Of a DNA stretch of 64,000 bases, positions 1-15,100 are shown one piece after another. This stretch comes from Siphonodentalium dalli. Lineage: Eukaryota > Mollusca > Scaphopoda > Gadilida > Siphonodentaliidae. The DNA is taken from assembly GCA_032622095.1 (NCBI GenBank), contig CP136065.1, forward strand, positions 218,222,151-218,286,150. Direction: 5' to 3'. A model generated the notes under the pieces. The model saw only the letters and a program-made list of their open reading frames with translations, was not told where the DNA came from and did no database searches. Positions within the stretch are counted from its first letter, which is position 1; every line of letters begins with the position of its first letter. A program made the position numbers and the translations under genes.

Positions 1-2596
1 TACACATGGCTTACCTCAATACTAGTGATGCGGGCCGGGAATACACATGGCTTACCTCAATACTAGTGATGCGGACCGGGAAGACACATGGCTTACCTCA
101 ATACTAGTGATGCGGGCCGGGAATACACATGGTTTACCTCAATACTAGTGATGCGGGTCGGGAATACACATGGCTTACCTCAATACTAGTGATGCGGGCC
201 GGGAATACACATGGTTTACCTCAATACTAGTGATGCGGGCCGGGAATACACATGGCTTACCTCAATACCAGTGATGCGGGCCGGGAATACACATGGCTTA
301 CCTCAATACTAGTGATGCGGACCGGGAATACACATGGCTTACCTCAATACTAGTGATGCGGGCCGGGAATACACATGGCTTACCTCAATACTAGTGATGC
401 GGACCGGGAAGACACATGGCTTACCTCAATACTAGTGATGCGGGCCGGGAATACACATGGTTTACCTCAATACTAGTGATGCGGGTCGGGAATACACATG
501 GCTTACCTCAATACTAGTGATGCGGGCCGGGAATACACATGGTTTACCTCAATACTAGTGATGCGGGTCGGGAATACACATGGCTTACCTCAATACTAGT
601 GATGCGGACCGGGAAGACACATGGCTTACCTCAATACTAGTGATGCGGGTCGGGAATACACATGGCTTACCTCAATACTAGTGATGCGGGCCGGGAATAC
701 ACATGGTTTACCTCAATACTAGTGATGCGGGTCGGGAATACACATGGCTTACCTCAATACTAGTGATGCGGGCCGGGAATACACATGGCTTACCTCAATA
801 CCAGTGATGCGGGCCGGGAATACACATGGTTTACCTCAATACTAGTGATGCGGGTCGGGAATACACATGGCTTACCTCAATACTAGTGATGCGGGTCGGG
901 AATACACATGGCTTACCTCAATACCAGTGATGCGGGCCGGGAATACACATGGCTGACCTCAATACTAGTGATGCGGGTCGGGAATACACATGGCTTACCT
1001 CAATACTAGTGATGCGGGCCGGGAATACACATGGTTTACCTCAATACTAGTGATGCGGGTCGGGAATACACATGGCTTATCTCAATACTAGTGATGCGGG
1101 CCGGGAATACACATGGCTTACCTCAATACAAGTGATGCGGGCCGGGAATACACATGGCTTACCTCAATACCAGTGATGCGGGCCGGGAATACACATGGTT
1201 TACCTCAATACTAGTGATGCGGGCCGGGAATACACATGGCTTACCTCAATACTAGTGATGCGGACCGGGAATACACATGGCTTACCTCAATACTAGTGAC
1301 GCGGGCCGGGAATACACATGGCTTACCTCAATACTAGTGATGCGGGCCGGGAATACACATGGCTTACCTCAATACTAGTGATGCGGGCCGGGAATACACA
1401 TGGCTTACCTCAATACAAGTGATGCGGGCCGGGAATACACATGGCTTACCTCAATACCAGTGATGCGGGCCGGGAATACACATGGCTTACCTCAATACTA
1501 GTGATGCGGACCGGGAATACACATGGCTTACATCAATACAAGTGATGCGGACCGGGAATACACATGGCTTACATCAATACAAGTGATGCGGACCGGGAAT
1601 ACACATGGCTTACCTCAATACTAGTGATGCGGGCCGGGAATACACATGGCTTACCTCAATACAAGTGATGCGGGCCGGGAATACACATGGCTTACCTCAA
1701 TACCAGTGATGCGGGCCGGGAATACACATGGCTTACCTCAATACTAGTGATGCGGGCCGGGAATACACATGGCTTACCTCAATACCAGTGATGCGGGCCG
1801 GGAATACACATGGCTTACCTCAATACTAGTGATGCGGACCGGGAATACACATGGCTTACATCAATACAAGTGATGCGGACCGGGAATACACATGGCTTAC
1901 ATCAATACCAGTGATGCGGGCCGGGAATACACATGGCTTACCTCAATACTAGTGATGCGGGCCGGGAATACACATGGCTTACATCAATACAAGTGATGCG
2001 GACCGGGAATACACATGGCTTACATCAATACAAGTGATGCGGACCGGGAATACACATGGCTTACATCAATACAAGTGATGCGGACCGGGAATACACATGG
2101 CTTACATCAATACAAGTGATGCGGACCGGGAATACACATGGCTTACATCAATACAAGTGATGCGGACCGGGAATACACATGGCTTACATCAATACCAGTG
2201 ATGCGGGCCGGGAATACACATGGCTTACCTCAATACTAGTGATGCGGGCCGGGAATACACATGGCTTACCTCAATACCAGTGATGCGGGCCGGGAATACA
2301 CATGGCTTACCTCAATACTAGTGATGCGGACCGGGAATACACATGGCTTACCTCAATACTAGTGATGCGGACCGGGAATACACATGGCTTACCTCAATAC
2401 TAGTGATGCGGGCCGGGAATACACATGGCTTACCTCAATACCAGTGATGCGGGCCGGGAATACACATGGCTTACCTCAATACTAGTGATGCGGACCGGGA
2501 ATACACATGGCTTACCTCAATACCAGTGATGCGGGCCGGGAATACACATGGCTTACCTCAATACTAGTGATGCGGACCGGGAATACACATGGCTTA

Positions 2597-3380
2597 CATC
2601 AATACAAGTGATGCGGACCGGGAATACACATGGCTTACATCAATACCAGTGATGCGGGCCGGGAATACACATGGCTTACCTCAATACTAGTGATGCGGGC
2701 CGGGAATACACATGGCTTACCTCAATACTAGTGATGCGGACCGGGAATACACATGGCTTACCTCAATACCAGTGATGCGGGCCGGGAATACACATGGCTT
2801 ACATCAATACAAGTGATGCGGACCGGGAATACACATGGCTTACATCAATACCAGTGATGCGGGCCGGGAATACACATGGCTTACCTCAATACTAGTGATG
2901 CGGGCCGGGAATACACATGGCTTACCTCAATACTAGTGATGCGGACCGGGAATACACATGGCTTACCTCAATACCAGTGATGCGGGCCGGGAATACACAT
3001 GGCTTACATCAATACAAGTGATGCGGACCGGGAATACACATGGCTTACATCAATACCAGTGATGCGGGCCGGGAATACACATGGCTTACCTCAATACTAG
3101 TGATGCGGGCCGGGAATACACATGGCTTACCTCAATACTAGTGATGCGGACCGGGAATACACATGGCTTACCTCAATACCAGTGATGCGGGCCGGGAATA
3201 CACATGGCTTACATCAATACAAGTGATGCGGACCGGGAATACACATGGCTTACATCAATACCAGTGATGCGGGCCGGGAATACACATGGCTTACCTCAAT
3301 ACTAGTGATGCGGACCGGGAATACACATGGCTTACCTCAATACTAGTGATGCGGACCGGGAATACACATGGCTTACCTCA
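2597..3380. repeat. 5-unit (205-bp) higher-order repeat inside the satellite
   Basis: The same order of five variant 41-bp units recurs with starts at 2,761, 2,966 and 3,171, exactly 205 bp apart. Each block holds one CCAG unit, one ACATCAATACAAG unit, one ACATCAATACCAG unit, then a GGGCC and a GGACC unit with CTAG. This is direct evidence of local amplification in blocks of five units. Confidence 0.85.
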
Positions 3381-6300
3381 ATACTAGTGATGCGGGCCGG
3401 GAATACACATGGCTTACCTCAATACCAGTGATGCGGGCCGGGAATACACATGGCTTACCTCAATACTAGTGATGCGGACCGGGAATACACATGGCTTACC
3501 TCAATACCAGTGATGCGGGCCGGGAATACACATGGCTTACCTCAATACTAGTGATGCGGACCGGGAATACACATGGCTTACATCAATACAAGTGATGCGG
3601 ACCGGGAATACACATGGCTTACATCAATACCAGTGATGCGGGCCGGGAATACACATGGCTTACCTCAATACTAGTGATGCGGGCCGGGAATACACATGGA
3701 TTACCTCAATACCAGTGATGCGGGCCGGGAATACACATGGCTTACCTCAATACTAGTGATGCGGGCCGGGAATACACATGGCTTACCTCAATACTAGTGA
3801 TGCGGGCCGGGAATACACATGGCTTACATCAATACAAGTGATGCGGACCGGGAATACACATGGCTTACATCAATACAAGTGATGCGGACCGGGAATACAC
3901 ATGGCTTACATCAATACAAGTGATGCGGACCGGGAATACACATGGCTTACCTCAATACTAGTGATGCGGACCGGGAATACACATGGCTTACCTCAATACT
4001 AGTGATGCGGGCCGGAAATACACATGGCTTACCTCAATACAAGTGATGCGGACCGGGAATACACATGGCTTACATCAATACAAGTGATGCGGACCGGGAA
4101 TACACATGGCTTACATCAATACAAGTGATGCGGACCGGGAATACACATGGCTTACATCAATACAAGTGATGCGAGCCGGGAATACACATGGCTTACCTCA
4201 ATACTAGTGATGCGGACCGGGAATACACATGGTTTACATCAATACTAGTGATGCGGGCCGGGAATACACATGGCTTACCTCAATACAAGTGATGCGGACC
4301 GGGAATACACATGGCTTACATCAATACAAGTGATGCGGGCCGGGAATACACATGGCTTACCTCAATACTAGTGATGCGGGCCGGGAATACACATGGCTTA
4401 CCTCAATACAAGTGATGCGGACCGGGAATACACATGGTTTACATCAATACTAGTGATGCGGACCGGGAATACACATGGCTTACCTCAATACAAGTGATGC
4501 GGACCGGGAATACACATGGCTTACATCAATACAAGTGATGCGGGCCGGGAATACACATGGCTTACCTCAATACAAGTGATGCGGATCGGGAATACACATG
4601 GCTTACATCAATACCAGTGATGCGGGCCGGGAATACACATGGTTTACCTCAATACAAGTGACGCGGACCGGGAATACACATGGTTTACCTCAATACCAGT
4701 GATGCGGGCCGGGAATACACATGGCTTACATCAATACTAGTGATGCGGGCCGGGAATACACATGGCTTACCTCAATACTAGTGATGCGGGCCGGGAATAC
4801 ACATGGCTTACCTCAATACTAGTGATGCGGGCCGGGAATACACATGGCTTACCTCAATACTAGTGATGCGGGCCGGGAATACACATGGCTTACCTCAATA
4901 CAAGTGATGCGGGCCGGGAATACACATGGCTTACATCAATACAAGTGATGCGGACCGGGAATACACATGGCTTACATCAATACAAGTGATGCGGACCGGG
5001 AATACACATGGCTTACATCAATACAAGTGATGCGGGCCGGGAATACACATGGCTTACATCAATACTAGTGATGCGGACCGGGAATACACATGGCTTACAT
5101 CAATACTAGTGATGCGGACCGGGAATACACATGGCTTACCTCAATACTAGTGATGCGGGCCGGGAATACACATGGCTTACCTCAATACTAGTGATGCGGA
5201 CCGGGAATACACATGGCTTACCTCAATACTAGTGATGCGGACCGGGAATACACATGGCTTACCTCAATACTAGTGATGCGGACCGTGAATACACATGGTT
5301 TACCTCAATACAAGTGATGCGGGCCGGGAATACACATGGTTTACCCTCAATACTAGTGATGCGGACCGGGAATACACATGGTTTACCTCAATACTAGTGA
5401 TGCGGGCCGGGAATACACATGGCTTACATCAATACTAGTGATGCGGACCGGGAATACACATGGTTTACCTCAATACAAGAGATGCGGACCGGGAATACAC
5501 ATGGCTTACCTCAATACAAGTGATGCGGGCCGGGAATACACATGGTTTACCTCAATACTAGTGATGCGGACCGGGAATACACATGGCTTACCTCAATACT
5601 AGTGATGCGGACCGGGAATACACATGGCTTACCTCAATACAAGAGATGCGGACCGGGAATACACATGGCTTACCTCAATACAAGTGATGCGGCCCGGGAA
5701 TACACATGGTTTACCTCAATACTAGTGATGCGGACCGGGAATACACATGGCTTACCTCAATACTAGTGATGCGGGCCGGGAATACACATGGCTTACCTCA
5801 ATACTAGTGATGCGGGCCGGCAATACACATGGCTTACCTCAATACTAGTGATGCGGACCGGGAATACACATGGCTTACCTCAATACTAGTGATGCGGACC
5901 GGGAATACACATGGCTTACATCAATACTAGTGATGCGGGCCGGGAATACACATGGCTTACCTCAATACTAGTGATGCGGACCGGGAATACACATGGCTTA
6001 CCTCAATACTAGTGATGCGGACCGGGAATACACATGGCTTACCTAAATACTAGTGATGCGGGCCGGGAATACACATGGCTTACCCTCAATACTAGTGATG
6101 CGGGCCGGGAATACACATGGTTTACCCTCAATACAAGTGATGCGGGCCGGGAATACACATGGTTTACCTCAATACTAGTGATGCGGGCCGGGAATACACA
6201 TGGCTTACCTCAATACTAGTGATGCGGGCCGGGAATACACATGGTTTACCTCAATACTAGTGATGCGGACCGGGAATACACATGGCTTACCTCAATACCA

Positions 6301-9144
6301 GTGATGCGGACCGGGAATACACATGGCTTACCTCAATACCAGTGATGCGGACCGGGAATACACATGGCTTACCTCAATACTAGTGATGCGGGCCGGGAAT
6401 ACACATGGCTTACCTCAATACCAGTGATGCGGGCCGGGAATACACATGGCTTACCTCAATACTAGTGATGCGGACCGGGAATACACATGGCTTACCTCAA
6501 TACCAGTGATGCGGACCGGGAATACACATGGCTTACCTCAATACTAGTGATGCGGGCCGGGAATACACATGGTTTACCTCAATACTAGTGATGCGGACCG
6601 GGAATACACATGGCTTACCTCAATACTAGTGATGCGGACCGGGAATACACATGGCTTACCTCAATACTAGTGATGCGGACCGGGAATACACATGGTTTAC
6701 CTCAATACTAGTGATGCGGGCCGGGAGTACACATGGCTTACCTCAATACTAGTGATGCGGGCCGGGAATACACATGGCTTACCTCAATACCAGTGATGCG
6801 GGCCGGGAATACACATGGTTTACCTCAATACTAGTGATGCGGGCCGGGAATACACATGGCTTACCTCAATACTAGTGACGCGGGCCGGGAATACACATGG
6901 TTTACCTCAATACTAGTGATGCGGGCCGGGAATACACATGGCTTACCTCAATACTAGTGACGCGGGCCGGGAATACACATGGTTTACCTCAATACAAGTG
7001 ATGCGGACCGGGAATACACATGGCTTACCTCAATACCAGTGATGCGGGCCGGGAATACACATGGTTTACCTCAATACTAGTGATGCGGACCGGGAATACA
7101 CATGGCTTACCTCAATACCAGTGATGCGGGCCGGGAATACACATGGCTTACCTCAATACTAGTGATGCTGGCCGGGAATACACATGGCTTACCTCAATAC
7201 TAGTGATGCGGGCCGGGAATACACATGGTTTACCTCAATACTAGTGATGCGGGCCGGGAATACACATGGCTTACCTCAATACCAGTGATGCGGGCCGGGA
7301 ATACACATGGTTTACCTCAATACTAGTGATGCGGGCCGGGAATACACATGGCTTACCTCAATACTAGTGACGCGGGCCGGGAATACACATGGTTTACCTC
7401 AATACTAGTGATGCGGGCCGGGAATACACATGGCTTACCTCAATACTAGTGATGCGGGCCGGACATACACATGGCTTACTTCAATACTAGTGATGCGGGC
7501 CGGGAATACACATGGTTTACCTCAATACTAGTGATGCGGGCCGGGAATACACATGGCTTACCTCAATACTAGTGACGCGGGCCGGGAATACACATGGTTT
7601 ACCTCAATACTAGTGATGCGGGCCGGGAATACACATGGCTTACCTCAATACTAGTGATGCGGGCCGGGAATACACATGGCTTACTTCAATACTAGTGATG
7701 CGGGCCGGGAATACACATGGCTTACCTCAATACTAGTCATGCGGGCCGGGAATACACATGGCTTACCTCAATACTAGTGATGCGGGCCGGGAATACACAT
7801 GGCTTACTTCAATACTAGTGATGCGGGCCGGGAATACACATGGCTTACCTCAATACTAGTGATGCGGGCCGGGAATACACATGGCTTACCTCAATACTAG
7901 TGATGCGGGCCGGGAATACACATGGCTTACCTCAATACTAGTGATGCGGGCCGGGAATACACATGGCTTACTTCAATACTAGTGATGCGGACCGGGAATA
8001 CACATGGTTTACCTCAATACTAGTGATGCGGGCCGGGAATACACATGGCTTACCTCAATACTAGTGATGCGGGCCGGGAATACACATGGCTTACCTCAAT
8101 ATTAGTGATGCGGGCCGGGAATACACATGGCTTACCTCAATACTAGTGATGCGGGCCGGGAATACACATGGCTTACCTCAATACTAGTGATGCGGCCCGG
8201 GAATACACATGGCTTACCTCAATACTAGTGATGCGGGCCGGGAATACACATGGTTTACCTCAATACTAGTGATGCGGACCGGGAATACACATGGTTTACC
8301 TCAATACTAGTGATGCGGACCGGGAATACACATGGTTTACCTCAATACTAGTGATGCGGGCCGGGAATACACATGGCTTACCTCAATACTAGTGATGCGG
8401 GCCGGGAATACACATGGTTTACCTCAATACTAGTGATGCGGACCGGGAATACACATGGTTTACCTCAATACTAGTGATGCGGGCCGGGAATACACATGGC
8501 TTACCTCAATACTAGTGATGCGGGCCGGGAATACACATGGTTTACCTCAATACTAGTGATGCGGGCCGGGAATACACATGGTTTACCTCAATACTAGTGA
8601 TGCGGGCCGGGAATACACATGGTTTACCTCAATACTAGTGATGCGGGCCGGGAATACACATGGCTTACCTCAATACTAGTGATGCGGGCCGGGAATACAC
8701 ATGGTTTACCTCAATACTAGTGATGCGGACCGGGAATACACATGGTTTACCTCAATACTAGTGGTGCGGGCCGGGAATACACATGGCTTACCTCAATACT
8801 AGTGATGCGGGCCGGGAATACACATGGTTTACCTCAATACTAGTGATGCGGACCGGGAATACACATGGTTTACCTCAATACTAGTGATGCGGGCCGGGAA
8901 TACACATGGCTTACCTCAATACTAGTGATGCGGGCCGGGAATACACATGGCTTACCTCAATACTAGTGATGCGGGCCGGGAATACACATGGCTTACCTCA
9001 ATACTAGTGATGCGGACCGGGAATACACATGGCTTACCTCAATACTAGTGATGCGGGCCGGGAATACACATGGCTTACCTCAATACTAGTGATGCGGACC
9101 GGGAATACACATGGCTTACCTCAATACTAGTGATGCGGACCGGG

Positions 9145-12100
9145 AATACACATGGCTTACCTCAATACTAGTGATGTGGGTCGGGAATACACATGGCTTA
9201 CCTCAATACTAGTGATGCGGGCCGGGAATACACATGGCTTACCTACCTCAATATTAGTGATGTGGGCCAGGAATACACATGGCTTACCTCAATACTAGTG
9301 ATGCGGGCCGGAAATACACATGGCTTACCTCAATACTAGTGATGCGGGCCGGGAATACACATGGCTTACCTCAATACCAGTGATGCGGGCCGGGAATACA
9401 CATGGTTTACCTCAATACTAGTGATGCGGGCCGGTAATACACATGGCTTACCTCAATACTAGTGATGCGGGCGGGAATACATATGGCTTACCTCAATACT
9501 AGTGATGCGGGCCGGGAATACACATGGCTTACCTCAATACTAGTGATGCGGGCCGGGAATACACATGGCTTACCTCAATACCAGTGATGCGGGCCGGGAA
9601 TACACATGGCTTACCTCAATACTAGTGATGCGGGCCGGAAATACACATGGCTTACCTACCTCAATACTAGTGATGCGGGCCGGGAATACACATGGCTTAC
9701 CTCAATACTAGTGATGCGGGCCGGGAATACACATGGCTTACCTCAATACAAGTGATGCGGACCGGGAATACACACGGTTTACCTCAATACTAGTGATGCG
9801 GGCCGGGAATACACATGGCTTACCTCAATACAAGTGATGCGGACCGGGAATACACATGGTTTACCTCAATACTAGTGATGCGGGTCGGGAATACACATGG
9901 CTTACATCAATACAAGTGATGCGGACCGGGAATACACATGGCTTACATCAATACAAGTGATGCGGACCGGGAATACACATGGCTTACCTCAATACTAGTG
10001 ATGCGGACCGGGAATACACATGGTTTACCTCAATACAAGTGATGCGGGTCGGGAATACACATGGCTTACATCAATACAAGTGATGCGGACCGGGAATACA
10101 CATGGCTTACCTCAATACAAGTGATGCGGACCGGGAATACACATGGCTTACCTCAATACTAGTGATGCGGGCCGGGAATACACATGGTTTACATCAATAC
10201 AAGTGATGCGGACCGGGAATACACATGGCTTACCTCAATACTAGTGATGCGGGTCGGGAATACACATGGTTTACATCAATACTAGTGATGCGGGCCGGGA
10301 ATACACATGGCTTACCTCAATACTAGTGATGCGGGCCGGGAATACACATGGTTTACATCAATACTAGTGATGCGGGCCGGGAATACACATGGCTTACCTC
10401 AATACTAGTGATGCGGACCGGGAATACACATGGTTTACCTCAATACTAGTGATGCGGACCGGGAATACACATGGCTTACCTCAATACAAGTGATGCGGAC
10501 CGGGAATACACATGGCTTACATCAATACTAGTGATGCGGGCCGGGAATACACATGGCTTACCTCAATACTAGTGATGCGGGCCGGGAATACACATGGCTT
10601 ACATCAATACTAGTGATGCAGGCCGGGAATACACATGGCTTACATCAATACTAGTGATGCGGACCGGGAATACACATGGCTTACATCAATACTAGTGATG
10701 CGGGCCGGGAATACACATGGCTTACATCAATACTAGTGATGCGGGCCGGGAATACACATGGCTTACATCAATACTAGTGATGCGGACCGGGAATACACAT
10801 GGCTTACATCAATACTAGTGATGCGGGCCGGGAATACACATGGCTTACATCAATACTAGTGATGCGGGCCGGGAATACACATGGCTTACATCAATACTAG
10901 TGATGCGGACCGGGAATACACATGGCTTACATCAATACTAGTGATGCGGGCCGGGAATACACATGGCTTACATCAATACTAGTGATGCGGGCCGGGAATA
11001 CACATGGCTTACATCAATACTAGTGATGCGGGCCGGGAATACACATGGCTTACCTCAATACAAGTGATGCGGGCCGGGAATACACATGGCTTACCTCCAA
11101 TACTAGTGATGCGGGCCGGGAATACACATGGCTTACCTCAATACTAGTGATGCGGACCGGGAATACACATGGCTTACATCAATACTAGTGATGCGGACCG
11201 GGAATACACATGGCTTACATCAATAATAGTGATGCGGACCGGGAATACACATGGCTTACCTCAATACTAGTGATGCGGGCCGGGAATACACATGGCTTAC
11301 CTCAATACTAGTGATGCGGGCCGGGAATACACATGGCTTACCTCAATACAAGTGATGCGGGCCGGGAATACACATGGTTTACCTCAATACAAGTGATGCG
11401 GGCCGGGAATACACATGGTTTACCTCAATACTAGTGATGCGGGCCGGGAATACACATGGCTTACCTCAATACTAGTGATGCGGGCCGGGAATACACATGG
11501 CTTACCTCAATACTAGTGATGCGGACCGGGAATACACATGGCTTACCTCAATACAAGTGATGCGGGCCGGGAATACACATGGTTTACCTCAATACTAGTG
11601 ATGCGGGCCGGGAATACACATGGTTTACCTCAATACTAGTGATGCGGGCCGGGAATACACATGGTTTACCTCAATACTAGTGATGCGGACCGGGAATACA
11701 CATGGCTTACCTCAATACAAGTGATGCGGGCCGGGAATACACATGGTTTACCTCAATACAAGTGATGCGGGCCGGGAATACACATGGTTTACCTCAATAC
11801 TAGTGATGCGGACCGGGAATACACATGGCTTACCACAATACTAGTGATGCGGACCGGGAATACACATGGTTTACCTCAATACAAGTGATGCGGACCGGGA
11901 ATACACATGGCTTACCTCAATACAAGTGATGCGGGCCGGGAATACACATGGTTTACCTCAATACTAGTGATGCGGACCGGGAATACACATGGCTTACCTC
12001 AATACTAGTGATGCGGGCCGGGAATACACATGGTTTACCTCAATACTAGTGATGCGGGCCGGGAATACACATGGCTTACCTCAATACTAGTGATGCGGAC

Positions 12101-15100
12101 CGGGAGTACACATGGTTTACCTCAATACTAGTAATGCGGGCCGGGAATACACATGGCTTACCTCAATACTAGTAATGCGGGCCGGGAATACACATGGTTT
12201 ACCTCAATACTAGTGATGCGGGCCGGGAATACACATGGCTTACCTCAATACTAGTAATGCGGGCCGGGAATACACATGGTTTACCTCAATACAAGTGATG
12301 CGGGCCGGGAATACACATGGTTTACCTCAATACTAGTGATGCGGACCGGGAATACACATGGCTTACCTCAATACTAGTGATGCGGACCGGGAATACACAT
12401 GGCTTACATCAATACAAGTGATGCGGACCGGGAATACACATGGCTTACATCAATACTAGTGATGCGGGCCGGGAATACACATGGCTTACATCAATACAAG
12501 TGATGCGGACCGGGAATACACATGGCTTACCTCAATACTAGTGATGCGGGCCGGGAATACACATGGTTTACCTCAATACTAGTGATGCGGCCCGGGAATA
12601 CACATGGTTTACCTCAATACTAGTGATGCGGACCGGGAATACACATGGCTTACCTCAATACAAGTGACGCGGGCCGGGAATACACATGGCTTACCTCAAT
12701 ACTAGTGATGCGGGCCGGGAATACACATGGCTTACCTCAATACTAGTGATGCGGGCCGGGAATACACATGGCTTACATCAATACAAGTGACGCGGGCCGG
12801 GAATACACATGGTTTACCTCAATACTAGTGATGCGGGCCGGGAATACACATGGCTTACATCAATACAAGTGACGCGGGCCGGGAATACACATGGTTTACC
12901 TCAATACTAGTGATGCGGGCCGGGAATACACATGGCTTACATCAATACAAGTGACGCGGGCCGGGAATACACATGGTTTACCTCAATACTAGTGATGCGG
13001 ACCGGGAATACACATGGCTTACATCAATACTAGTGATGCGGGCAGGGAATACACATGGCTTACCTCAATACTAGTGATGCGGACCGGGAATACACATGGC
13101 TTACATCAATACTAGTGATGCGGTCCGGGAATACACATGGCTTACCTCAATACAAGTGATGCGGGCCGGGAATACACATGGCTTACCTCCAATACTAGTG
13201 ATGCGGGCAGGGAATACACATGGCTTACCTCAATACTAGTGATGCGGACCGGGAATACACATGGCTTACATCAATACTAGTGATGCGGACCGGGAATACA
13301 CATGGCTTACATCAATACTAGTGACGCGGGCCGGGAATACACATGGTTTACCTCAATACCAGTGATGCGGACCGGGAATACACATGACTTACCTCAATAA
13401 AAGTGATGCGGGCCGGGAATTCACATGGCTTACCTCAATACCAGTGATGCGGACCGGGAATGCACATGACTTACCTCAATACAAGTGATGCGGGCCGGTA
13501 ATACACATGGCTTACCTCAATACGAGTGATGCGGGCCGGGAATACACATGGCTTACCTCAATACAAGTGATGCGGGCCGGGAATACACATGGCTTACCTC
13601 AATACCAGTGATGCGGACCGGGAATACACATGACTTACCTCAATACTAGTGATGCGGGCCGGGAATACACATGGCTTACCTCAATACCAGTGATGCGGGC
13701 CGGGAATACACATGGCTTACCTCAATACCAGTGATGCGGACCGGGAATACACATGACTTACCTCAATACAAGTGATGCGGGCCGGGAATACACATGGCTT
13801 ACCTCAATACAAGTGATGCGGGCCGGGAATACACATGGCTTACCTCAATACAAGTGATGCGGGCCGGGAATACACATGGCTTACCTCAATACTAGTGATG
13901 CGGACCGGGAATACACATGTTTACCTCAATACAAGTGATGCGGGCCGGGAATACACATGGTTTACCTCAATACTAGTGATGCGGGCCGGGAATACACATG
14001 GTTTACCTCAATACAAGTGATGCGGGCCGGGAATACACATGGTTTACCTCAATACTAGTGATGCGGGCCGGGAATACACATGGCTTACCTCAATACTAGT
14101 GATGCGGGCCGGGAATACACATGGTTTACCTCAATACTAGTGATGCGGGCCGGGAATACACATGGCTTACCTCAATACTAGTGATGCGGACCGGGAATAC
14201 ACATGGCTTACCTCAATACTAGTGATGCGGACCGGGAATACACATGGTTTACCTCAATACCAGTGATGCGGGCCGGGAATACACATGGCTTACCTCAATA
14301 CTAGTGACGCGGGCCGGGAATACACATGGCTTACCTCAATACTAGTGATGCGGACCGGGAATACACATGGCTTACCTCATTACTAGTGATGCGGGCCGGG
14401 AATACACATGGCTTACCTCAATACTAGTGATGCGGACCGGGAATACACATGGCTTACCCCAATACCAGTGATGCGGGCCGGGAATACACATGGTTTACCT
14501 CAATACAAGTGATGCGGGCCGGGAATACACATGGCTTACGTCAATACTAGTGATGCGGGCCGGGAATACACATGGCTTACCCTCAATACTAGTGATGCGG
14601 GCCGGGAATACACATGGCTTACATCAATACAAGTGACGCGGGCCGGGAATACACATGGTTTACCTCAATACTAGTGATGCGGACCGGGAATACACATGGC
14701 TTACATCAATACTAGTGATGCGGGCAGGGAATACACATGGCTTACCTCAATACTAGTGATGCGGACCGGGAATACACATGGCTTACATCAATACTAGTGA
14801 TGCGGTCCGGGAATACACATGGCTTACCTCAATACAAGTGATGCGGGCCGGGAATACACATGGCTTACCTCCAATACTAGTGATGCGGGCAGGGAATACA
14901 CATGGCTTACCTCAATACTAGTGATGCGGACCGGGAATACACATGGCTTACATCAATACTAGTGATGCGGACCGGGAATACACATGGCTTACATCAATAC
15001 TAGTGACGCGGGCCGGGAATACACATGGTTTACCTCAATACCAGTGATGCGGACCGGGAATACACATGACTTACCTCAATAAAAGTGATGCGGGCCGGGA